Shown one piece after another: positions 32,350 through 38,604 of a stretch of DNA of 38,604 nucleotides (position 1 is its first letter; each line of letters starts with the position of its first letter). Origin of the DNA: Prevotella sp. (GTDB lineage Bacteria; Bacteroidota; Bacteroidia; Bacteroidales; Bacteroidaceae); NCBI GenBank assembly GCA_022511075.1, contig JAFLSE010000027.1:1-38604 (forward strand). Reading direction: 5' to 3'. A program made the position numbers and the translations under genes. Below the pieces are notes generated by a model. The model was not told the DNA's origin. It searched no databases and saw only the letters and a list, made by a program, of their open reading frames with translations.

Positions 32350-34065
32350 ATGAAGGAAACAATGACAGGTGCGGAAGTGCTGATGAAGGCACTTCAGAAC
32401 GAGGGCGTTAAGACCATCTTCGGCTATCCCGGAGGTGCGATTATGCCTGTGTTCGACGCATTGTACGACTATACGAGAGGCGAGAAAAAGGCATTTGAGC
32501 ATATTCTTGTACGCCATGAGCAGGGGGCTACACACGCTGCCGAGGGCTATGCCCGTGTGAGCGGCGAGGTGGGCGTGGCTCTTGTTACGAGCGGTCCTGG
32601 AGTCACCAATACACTTACTGGCGTGGCTGACGCAATGATGGACTCAACACCGATTGTAGTGATTGCAGGTCAGGTGGGCACGAGTGTGCTCGGAACAGAT
32701 GCGTTTCAGGAGATAGACCTCGTGGGCGTGGCTCAGCCGATATCGAAATGGAGTTATCAGATACGCCGTCCTGAGGATATTGCTTGGGCTGTGAGCCGTG
32801 CATTCTACATTGCACGCAGCGGACGACCAGGACCGGTGGTGCTCGACTTCCCGAAGAATGCGCAGGTGAAAACTACAGAGTGGCAGCCTGAGCAGGTGAG
32901 GTTCGTGCGCAGTTATGTGCCTTATCCGAAACTTAATGAGGATATGGTGAAGAAAGCCGCCGAACTGATAAACGGTGCGAAAAAGCCCTTTGCACTCGTA
33001 GGTCAGGGTGTGGAGTTAGGAAATGCACACGAAGAACTCGTTGAGTTTCTTGAAAAGGCAGACATTCCTGCCGGCAGGACGCTGTTAGGACTTTCGGCAC
33101 TGTCGAGCAACCATAGGCTTAATATGGGTATGCTTGGCATGCACGGAAACTTCGCTCCGTCGGTAAAGATACAGGAGTGTGATGTCCTGATAGCAATAGG
33201 TATGCGCTTCAGCGATAGGGTTACAGGTCTGCCAAGCAACTTTGCAAAGCAGGCAAAGGTGATACATCTCGAAGTAGACCCGTCGGAGATTGACAAGGTG
33301 ATAATGGCTGATGTTCCGGTGATTGGCGATTGCAAGGAGTCGTTGCCAGCCATAACACGCCTGCTCGACAAGGCAGGGCATGGCAAGTGGATAGAGAGTT
33401 TTGCGCAATATGAGAAACAGGAAATGGAAAAGGTGATAGAGCCGGCAACAAAGCCTGCCGACGGTCCTCTGCTAATGGGTGAGGTGGTGGATGCCGTGGC
33501 AAAGGCAACGAAAGGCGATGCAGTACTCGTTACCGATGTAGGACAAAACCAGATGTTTGCGTGCCGCTATTTCCAATACAACAAGAAACGTTCTATTGTT
33601 ACGAGCGGTGGACTCGGCACTATGGGATTCTCTATTCCTGCAGCTATAGGCGCAACCTACGGAGCACCCGACCGTATGGTGTGTATGTTTGCCGGCGACG
33701 GTGGCTTCCAGATGAACATACAAGAACTTGGCACGATAATGGAGCAGAAACGCCCCGTTAAGATGATACTGATGAACAACAGTTATTTGGGCAACGTGCG
33801 CCAGTGGCAGGATATGTTCTTCAACAAGCGTCGCTCGTTCACTCACATGGCAAACCCCGTATACGAGAAGATAGCCGAGGCATACGGCATACCGTATATG
33901 CTGCTCATCGACCGCAAGGACATCGACAAGGCTATGAAGTTTATGATGGAGACTGAAGGTGCAGTGCTGATAGAGTGTGCCATAAAGGAGGACGACAACG
34001 TGCTGCCTATGACACCTCCGGGCAGCGACGTTGACGATATGATGCTCGAACTGCACTTGGACTAA
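32350..34065 (+). CDS. ilvB: Acetolactate synthase, large catalytic subunit
   Basis: A 571-residue ThDP- and FAD-dependent enzyme condensing pyruvate with pyruvate or 2-ketobutyrate. The start is the ATG at 32350; a TTG two codons earlier is less likely. The N-terminal domain has IFGYPGGAIMPVFDAL and the cofactor-activating glutamate in VRHEQGATHAAEGYAR; the ThDP/Mg site is GDGGFQMNIQELGTI ending in NN. GLGTMGFSIPAAIGA is the usual preceding motif. Directly followed by the regulatory subunit gene ilvN (18 bases), so this is the anabolic enzyme. Confidence 0.96.
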   Translation: MKETMTGAEVLMKALQNEGVKTIFGYPGGAIMPVFDALYDYTRGEKKAFEHILVRHEQGATHAAEGYARVSGEVGVALVTSGPGVTNTLTGVADAMMDSTPIVVIAGQVGTSVLGTDAFQEIDLVGVAQPISKWSYQIRRPEDIAWAVSRAFYIARSGRPGPVVLDFPKNAQVKTTEWQPEQVRFVRSYVPYPKLNEDMVKKAAELINGAKKPFALVGQGVELGNAHEELVEFLEKADIPAGRTLLGLSALSSNHRLNMGMLGMHGNFAPSVKIQECDVLIAIGMRFSDRVTGLPSNFAKQAKVIHLEVDPSEIDKVIMADVPVIGDCKESLPAITRLLDKAGHGKWIESFAQYEKQEMEKVIEPATKPADGPLLMGEVVDAVAKATKGDAVLVTDVGQNQMFACRYFQYNKKRSIVTSGGLGTMGFSIPAAIGATYGAPDRMVCMFAGDGGFQMNIQELGTIMEQKRPVKMILMNNSYLGNVRQWQDMFFNKRRSFTHMANPVYEKIAEAYGIPYMLLIDRKDIDKAMKFMMETEGAVLIECAIKEDDNVLPMTPPGSDVDDMMLELHLD

Positions 34066-34083
34066 TCGAAAGGAATATTATTT

Positions 34084-34635
34084 ATGGAAGAAAAGACACT
34101 ATATACACTGCTTGTATATTCGGAGAACATTGCCGGTGTGCTAAACCAGATAACCGCCGTGTTCACGCGCCGTCAGGTAAACATCGAGAGTCTTAACGTG
34201 TCGGCATCGAGCATACCGGGCATACACAAGTACACGATTACTGCATACAGCGACGAGGACCAGATAATAAAGATTACGAAGCAGATAGAGAAGAAGATAG
34301 ATGTGATAAAGGCTTCGTATTATCTTGACGAGGAACTATTTTTGCGTGAGACAGGACTCTACAAACTGAGTACGCCGAAGGTGATGGAGAATCCGCTTAT
34401 CTCGCGCACCATACGCAAGTATGAGGCAACGATAACCGAGGTAAACCCCACATACATTATCGTGTCTAAGAGCGGACTCACTGAGACTATTGTTGAACTT
34501 TACTTTGCGCTTAAGGAGTTAGGTTGCGTGCAGCAGTACTCGCGTTCGGGACGCATAGCAATGACTCGCAGTCCGTTTGAGGATTTAAGTGAGCTTTTGC
34601 AGGAGCGCGAGCGACAGGCAAACGTAATAGAGTAG
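34084..34635 (+). CDS. ilvN: Acetolactate synthase, small regulatory subunit
   Basis: A 183-residue subunit that activates the catalytic subunit and usually confers valine feedback inhibition. The ACT domain covers about residues 6-80 (YSENIAGVLNQITAVFTRRQ, NIESLNVSASSIPGIHKYTI), followed by the ALS_ss_C-type domain, here with IVSKSGLTETIVELYFALKE and YSRSGRIAMTR. Length is a little over the Escherichia coli IlvH (163). It lies between ilvB (18 bases) and the acyl-ACP thioesterase gene (22 bases). Confidence 0.94.
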   Translation: MEEKTLYTLLVYSENIAGVLNQITAVFTRRQVNIESLNVSASSIPGIHKYTITAYSDEDQIIKITKQIEKKIDVIKASYYLDEELFLRETGLYKLSTPKVMENPLISRTIRKYEATITEVNPTYIIVSKSGLTETIVELYFALKELGCVQQYSRSGRIAMTRSPFEDLSELLQERERQANVIE

Positions 34636-34657
34636 GAGAGAGGGGCTTTATATAATA

Positions 34658-35443
34658 ATGTGTAAGGAGAAAATGTTAGACAAGGTAGGACGATATGAGT
34701 TTGTGGCAGACGCATTCCATTGCGACTTCCGTCACGAATTGTTCCTGGGGCATCTTGGCAACCATATGCTCAATGCTGCCGACTTCCACTCATCTGACAG
34801 GGAGTTCGGAATGCGCTACCTCAACAGCATAAACAAGACGTGGGTGCTCTCGCGCCTGGCGATAGAGATGAGTGAGATGCCGCGTGAGGGCGAACACTTC
34901 TTCGTTGAAACATGGGTGAGCAGTGCAATGCGCTATTTCACCAACCGCAACTTCCGCATAGTGTCGCCCGAAGACAAGGTGTATGGCTATGGGCAGAGTA
35001 TATGGGCAATGATAGACACCGTGACGCGTCAGCCCTACGACATACTCTCCGTTAACGACGGTGCAATATGCCAGTGGATAGAGGCGGAAAAGGAATGCCC
35101 GATAGAAAAAGGCTCGCGTGTGAAAATCGACAGCGATGCAAAGCGTGTGGCAACAATCAACACGCATTACAGCGACATAGATGTGAACGGACACGTTAAC
35201 TCCGTGAAATACATTGAGCACGTGCTCGACCTCTTCTCGCTCGACCTGTACAAGGACAGCCGTATAGAGCGGATTGATGTTGCGTATGTGGCAGAGAGTT
35301 ATTTCGGCGACACGCTGCATCTTGACCTTAAGGAGGATTCTGAAAAGGAATATAGTTGCCGCATAGCCAAGACACAGCCCGACAATGCCGAGGAAACAGA
35401 GGTGTGCAGGGCGAAGGTTAGATTTGCAGAAAGAAACAAATAG
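34658..35443 (+). CDS. Acyl-ACP thioesterase (FatA/FatB-like)
   Basis: A 261-residue double hot-dog enzyme predicted to release fatty acids from acyl carrier protein. N-terminal hot dog: KVGRYEFVADAFHCDFRHEL and WVLSRLAIEMSEMPREGE, FVETWVSS. C-terminal hot dog: HYSDIDVNGHVNSVKYIEHV, carrying the family N-x-H-x-N motif with the proposed catalytic Asn and His. The start at 34658 is chosen for length; the ATG at 34673 is possible and is preceded by AAGGAG with a very short spacer. It sits between ilvN and ilvC, in a position where no fatty-acid enzyme is needed for amino acid synthesis, suggesting a link to branched-chain acyl products or simple coexpression. Confidence 0.88.
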   Translation: MCKEKMLDKVGRYEFVADAFHCDFRHELFLGHLGNHMLNAADFHSSDREFGMRYLNSINKTWVLSRLAIEMSEMPREGEHFFVETWVSSAMRYFTNRNFRIVSPEDKVYGYGQSIWAMIDTVTRQPYDILSVNDGAICQWIEAEKECPIEKGSRVKIDSDAKRVATINTHYSDIDVNGHVNSVKYIEHVLDLFSLDLYKDSRIERIDVAYVAESYFGDTLHLDLKEDSEKEYSCRIAKTQPDNAEETEVCRAKVRFAERNK

Positions 35444-35472
35444 ACAAAATAATAACAATTAAATTAAAAGAA

Positions 35473-36516
35473 ATGGCACAATTAAATTTTGGTGGTGTTA
35501 TCGAGACTGTGGTAACACGTGAGGAGTTTCCATTGGAGAAGGCTCGTGAAATATTGAAGGACGAGACAATCGCTGTAATAGGCTATGGCGTTCAGGGTCC
35601 TGGTCAGGCTTGCAACCTGCGCGATAACGGCTTTAACGTAATCGTTGGTCAGCGTCAGGGCAAGACATACGAGAAGGCTGTAAACGACGGCTGGGTGCCG
35701 GGCGAGACACTTTTCTCTATTGAGGAGGCTGCCGAGAAGGGTACAATCGTAATGTGTCTTTTGTCAGACGCTGCCGTGATGAGCGTATGGCCCACATTGA
35801 AGCAATACCTCACTCCGGGCAAGGCTCTCTATTTCTCACATGGTTTTGCAATAACATGGAACGACCGCACAGGTGTTGTTCCTCAGAAGGATATCGATGT
35901 TATCATGGTTGCTCCCAAAGGCTCTGGCACGTCGCTCCGCACAATGTTCCTCGAGGGACGCGGCTTGAACTCTTCATACGCAGTATATCAGGATGCTACG
36001 GGCAAGGCTCTCGAAAAGACTCTTGCACTCGGTATCGGTATCGGCTCTGGCTATATGTTCGAGACTACGTTTGTACGCGAGGCAACATCAGACCTCACTG
36101 GTGAGCGTGGCTCTCTTATGGGTGCCATCCAGGGACTTCTCCTTGCGCAGTACGAAGTACTCCGCGAGAACGGACACTCTCCATCGGAGGCGTTCAACGA
36201 GACTGTTGAGGAGCTTACACAGTCGCTTATGCCATTGTTTGCAAAGAACGGTATGGACTGGATGTATGCCAACTGCTCTACAACGGCACAGCGCGGCGCA
36301 CTCGACTGGATGGGTCCTTTCCACGATGCTATAAAGCCAGTGGTAGAGAAACTTTATGCAAGCGTGAAGAGCGGCAACGAGGCACAGATATCAATCGATG
36401 CAAACTCAAAGCCCGACTACCGTGTTGGTCTTGAGGCAGAATTGAAGGCAATGCGCGAGAGCGAGATGTGGCAGACTGCTGTTACCGTTCGCAAGTTGCG
36501 CCCAGAGAATAACTAA
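35473..36516 (+). CDS. ilvC: Ketol-acid reductoisomerase
   Basis: A 347-residue NAD(P)H- and Mg-dependent enzyme converting acetolactate to dihydroxyisovalerate. The nucleotide-binding loop is IGYGVQGPGQACNLRDNG, followed by VIVGQRQGKTYEK where side chains decide cofactor preference. The active site appears in SHGFAI, MVAPKGSG and SDLTGERGSLMGAIQG, with the metal-binding glutamates in FNETVEELTQSLMP. Length is that of the short (class I) form. It starts 29 AT-rich bases after the thioesterase and is followed 20 bases later by a HIT-family gene. Confidence 0.96.
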   Translation: MAQLNFGGVIETVVTREEFPLEKAREILKDETIAVIGYGVQGPGQACNLRDNGFNVIVGQRQGKTYEKAVNDGWVPGETLFSIEEAAEKGTIVMCLLSDAAVMSVWPTLKQYLTPGKALYFSHGFAITWNDRTGVVPQKDIDVIMVAPKGSGTSLRTMFLEGRGLNSSYAVYQDATGKALEKTLALGIGIGSGYMFETTFVREATSDLTGERGSLMGAIQGLLLAQYEVLRENGHSPSEAFNETVEELTQSLMPLFAKNGMDWMYANCSTTAQRGALDWMGPFHDAIKPVVEKLYASVKSGNEAQISIDANSKPDYRVGLEAELKAMRESEMWQTAVTVRKLRPENN

Positions 36517-36536
36517 CTACTTAAAAACTAAACAAA

Positions 36537-36962
36537 ATGAAAAGTGATCCAAAACAGTGTCTCTATTGTACAAACAATGAGACTTTGCACGACCTTATGA
36601 TTGAGGTGGCTCATCTGAGTTGCTCGCGTGTGTTCATCTTCAAAGAGCAGACCTATCACGGTCGTTGCCTTGTAAGTTACGACGAGCACGTTGACGACCT
36701 CAACCTGCTCAGCGACGAGCAGCGCAACGCCTTTATGAGTGATGTTGCCCGTACAACCCGTGCTATGCAGAAGGTGTTCAATCCTGACAAGATTAACTAC
36801 GGTGCATATTCTGACACCCTTTCCCACCTTCATTTCCACCTTATCCCTAAGTATCAGGGTGGTCCCGACTTCGGCGGAGTGTTCCAGATGAATCCCAAGC
36901 AGGTTTATCTCACTGATGTCGAATATCAAGAAATGGCAGAGAAACTGAAAGCGGAACTTTAA
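36537..36962 (+). CDS. HIT-family nucleotide hydrolase/transferase
   Basis: A 141-residue protein with the histidine-triad motif H-L-H-F-H-L-I (in SHLHFHLIPKY) and an upstream half HIT fold including VFIFKEQTYHGRCLVSYDEH. HIT proteins hydrolyse dinucleoside polyphosphates, AMP-lysine or other nucleotide conjugates. An N-terminal CxxC (CLYCTN, residues 8-11) may help bind zinc as in some family members. It is the final gene of the ilv transcription unit by spacing, and is followed by a strong bidirectional terminator. The physiological substrate is not known. Confidence 0.9.
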   Translation: MKSDPKQCLYCTNNETLHDLMIEVAHLSCSRVFIFKEQTYHGRCLVSYDEHVDDLNLLSDEQRNAFMSDVARTTRAMQKVFNPDKINYGAYSDTLSHLHFHLIPKYQGGPDFGGVFQMNPKQVYLTDVEYQEMAEKLKAEL

Positions 36963-36977
36963 TTATTCTTTTGTAAT

Positions 36978-37025
36978 AAGACAAATGGCTTGAAAGGAAA
37001 TAATTTCTTTCAAGCCATTTGTCTT
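36978..37025. terminator. Bidirectional terminator between the HIT and amylase genes
   Basis: A perfect 19-bp stem (36978-36996 with 37007-37025), extended inward by four more pairs after one bulge, lies 15 bases after the HIT stop and 16 bases before the amylase stop on the other strand. It can serve both convergent units, with TTGTATATG on one side and ATTACAAAAG on the other. Confidence 0.88.
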
Positions 37026-37040
37026 GTATATGTTGTTTTC

Positions 37041-38604
37041 TTAGTTCTTAACAACTTTCTTGCCGTCAATAATGTACAATCCATGTGGCAGAGCGTTTAT
37101 TGACGTTGCGTTTATCTTTCTGCCGTCAATGGTATATATGCCTGTGTGCTTTTGTGGCAGGTTGTCGCTGATTGCATCGTCTATGCCTGTGGTTTCTGTG
37201 ACATCTGAAACAAGATATTTATCTCCTTGCATCTCGGTAGTGACCTTGAAATATTTGTCTGTCGTGACGTTTGTTACATCAACGGTTTGGGGACTTCCGG
37301 AGCCTGTGCTGAAAACAAAACTTACATAGTCGTCGCTGCTGTTAATAGTGTATGTCTGATAATACCATGTCTGGTTGTTTACCATTTTTGTCTGTGTGAC
37401 TGCATCGCCGGGCCAGTTGGGCGATTTCGGTGAGTGACTTCCGTCGCCGCCCCAAGTCCAGAAGTTCACCTTGCTCCAATTAACATCGTCAACATTTACA
37501 CATACGGTAATCTGATATGGATTGAAAGGAGTTTCCTGCTCAAATGTGTATTCCCTTGTCGTAATGCCAGTAACGGCACCGTTGGGGAGCAGCAGTCCTA
37601 CCTTCAGTATGCAAGTTTCTGTTATGTCAATGCTTGTGCCGTTTTCCGCTTGTGTGGAGCTTGCTTTGGGAGTTGAACCGTCGAGGGTGTAAACAAGCTT
37701 TACATGACTTGCGGCTGAAACTGCAATAAGTTTAGCCTTCTGTGCTGTCTTGTATGTGCCATCTGGAAGGTCTGTCCATGCCGTTTCGGCAGATGTGGGC
37801 AGGAAATAGGCATATTTATGTCCGTAAGCCACTTTTACCCAATCGTTACCGGGATTTTGTTCGTTGGCTTTCGTGCCGATATACGCCCTAAGATAGCAAT
37901 TTGTTCCCTCTGTTCTCACGCTATAGTAGTCTTGGTGGCTGTTCATTGATACTGACGTACTTTGATTGTTTATCCCAGCAAAGTTGCGCACGAGAATCAT
38001 GTTCTTGATATCCTTCTTGCAGTCAATCCAGTGCTTGAAGAAAACGCAGGGCGTGCCCGGCATGGCAAGAATGAAGGCATTGCCTGCAAGGGTGTCTTTG
38101 CGTATCGGGTCTTGTTGTGCCTGTGATGAACGATATTCGGTATCGTGATTCTCAATGAACGTAACAGCATAGCGTTGATAATCCTTGTTTGTGCAGACAC
38201 CGCCTGTGGATAATTTCCCCCAGTTATTGCCGTTGATGGCATCGCGCACGGTGTAGCGCACGGCAAAGTCGAAAGCTCCGCTTTGTATCTGTCCGTTGAC
38301 CTTTGTTGCATCCATCCAATTTTTTAGAGCAGTAACATTTCCGTCCCAATATTCGCCTACGGAGAATGTTGGCTTTGCCTCGCTGTTGTATTTTCCTGTG
38401 AACTGTCCTGCATAGCCCTTTACCATATCGTAGCGGAAACCTGCATAGCCAAGGTCGTTGAGCAAGAGGTCGAGATAGGCACGGACATTGTTCTGCACGT
38501 TTTCGCTGTTGTGGTCAAGGTCACGCATACCGTCCCATCCTTCGCCAGTGTCCTTGTTAGGGCTCAGTGAATATCCGTTGGCGGTAGCCCAATTGTTTGT
38601 TGCT
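37041..38604 (-). CDS. Secreted alpha-amylase (GH13), 3' part with starch-binding and sorting-like modules
   Basis: The frame stays open to the window edge, so the N-terminus is missing; at least 520 residues are present. GH13 signatures are DLDHNSENV, the nucleophile motif GFRYDMVKGY (D codon 38427-38429), the acid/base region FSVGEYWDG (E codon 38352-38354) and FIENHDTEY (D codon 38142-38144). After the catalytic C domain come a chitobiase-C-like segment (KLVYTLDGSTPKASS), a CBM26-like starch-binding module (VNFWTWGGDGSHSPKSPNWP), and a short C-terminal module ending GLYIIDGKKVVKN that resembles sorting-domain ends in this phylum. It hydrolyses alpha-1,4-glucans, probably at the cell surface. 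It converges with the HIT gene at a shared terminator. Confidence 0.93.
   Translation of the reverse strand, partial: ATNNWATANGYSLSPNKDTGEGWDGMRDLDHNSENVQNNVRAYLDLLLNDLGYAGFRYDMVKGYAGQFTGKYNSEAKPTFSVGEYWDGNVTALKNWMDATKVNGQIQSGAFDFAVRYTVRDAINGNNWGKLSTGGVCTNKDYQRYAVTFIENHDTEYRSSQAQQDPIRKDTLAGNAFILAMPGTPCVFFKHWIDCKKDIKNMILVRNFAGINNQSTSVSMNSHQDYYSVRTEGTNCYLRAYIGTKANEQNPGNDWVKVAYGHKYAYFLPTSAETAWTDLPDGTYKTAQKAKLIAVSAASHVKLVYTLDGSTPKASSTQAENGTSIDITETCILKVGLLLPNGAVTGITTREYTFEQETPFNPYQITVCVNVDDVNWSKVNFWTWGGDGSHSPKSPNWPGDAVTQTKMVNNQTWYYQTYTINSSDDYVSFVFSTGSGSPQTVDVTNVTTDKYFKVTTEMQGDKYLVSDVTETTGIDDAISDNLPQKHTGIYTIDGRKINATSINALPHGLYIIDGKKVVKN

Noticed and set aside
34639..34672. Strong Shine-Dalgarno AAGGAG fixing the thioesterase start at 34673
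   Set aside because: The spacer to that ATG is only three bases and Bacteroidetes make little use of Shine-Dalgarno pairing, so 34658 is kept with 34673 as an alternative.

Overview
The window comes from a member of the Bacteroidetes, most likely Bacteroidales and Prevotella-like. Three kinds of evidence support this. First, promoters have the phylum form TTTG-N19/20-TAnnTTTG, and close matches precede dnaB, aspS, clpC, mazG, ilvD and others. Second, the gene types are typical of the phylum: STN-containing outer-membrane receptors with an ECF sigma factor and a DUF4974-type anti-sigma protein, M56-TonB fusions, Bacteroidetes-type PurM and PurC, and C-terminal sorting-like tails. Third, starts are often AT-rich and lack strong Shine-Dalgarno sequences. 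The genus is an inference from overall similarity. The window is mostly ordinary chromosome; no phage, complete insertion sequence, CRISPR array, tRNA or rRNA was seen.

Layout, left to right. Positions 1-5280 (+): the 3' end of pgk overlapping a flavodoxin/ferredoxin protein, then dnaB, aspS, a Lys/Ala-rich winged-helix protein, and a small unidentified protein whose start directly follows a terminator hairpin. Positions 5347-10233 (-): a probable operon of a small exported sorting-domain-like protein, an L,D-transpeptidase lipoprotein, CstA and a soluble twin-ABC ATPase. Positions 10235-12836: mazG, a lipoprotein gene and rnz (-), divergent from an MmcQ/YjbR gene (+) that was once coupled to a short-chain dehydrogenase gene, now a broken remnant. 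Positions 13515-17285 (-): a three-gene cell-surface signalling operon (ECF sigma factor, minimal anti-sigma, outer-membrane barrel). Positions 17333-19420 (-): a BlaI-type repressor and an M56 protease carrying TonB-like and plug-like domains, with a dyad operator over the promoter. Positions 19476-26776 (-): a housekeeping operon clpC-phoH-purC-menG-aroE-purM. Positions 26777-27472: a structured non-coding region. Positions 27473-30178 (+): a lone TonB-dependent receptor-like protein. Positions 30438-36962 (+): the branched-chain amino acid operon ilvD-ilvB-ilvN-acyl-ACP thioesterase-ilvC plus a HIT protein. Positions 37041-38604 (-): the 3' part of a secreted alpha-amylase.

The least explained stretch is 26877-27414. 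It holds three short palindromes, four tandem 22-bp repeats, a consensus promoter, and a 241-bp imperfect inverted repeat whose arms pair in six ordered blocks. Its placement between a good promoter and the receptor start suggests a structured leader or a separate rod-like RNA. Other points worth attention are the protease-TonB-plug fusion under BlaI control, the minimal anti-sigma protein, a protein that is almost only a sorting-like domain and overlaps an L,D-transpeptidase gene by 52 nt, and the acyl-ACP thioesterase inside the ilv operon.
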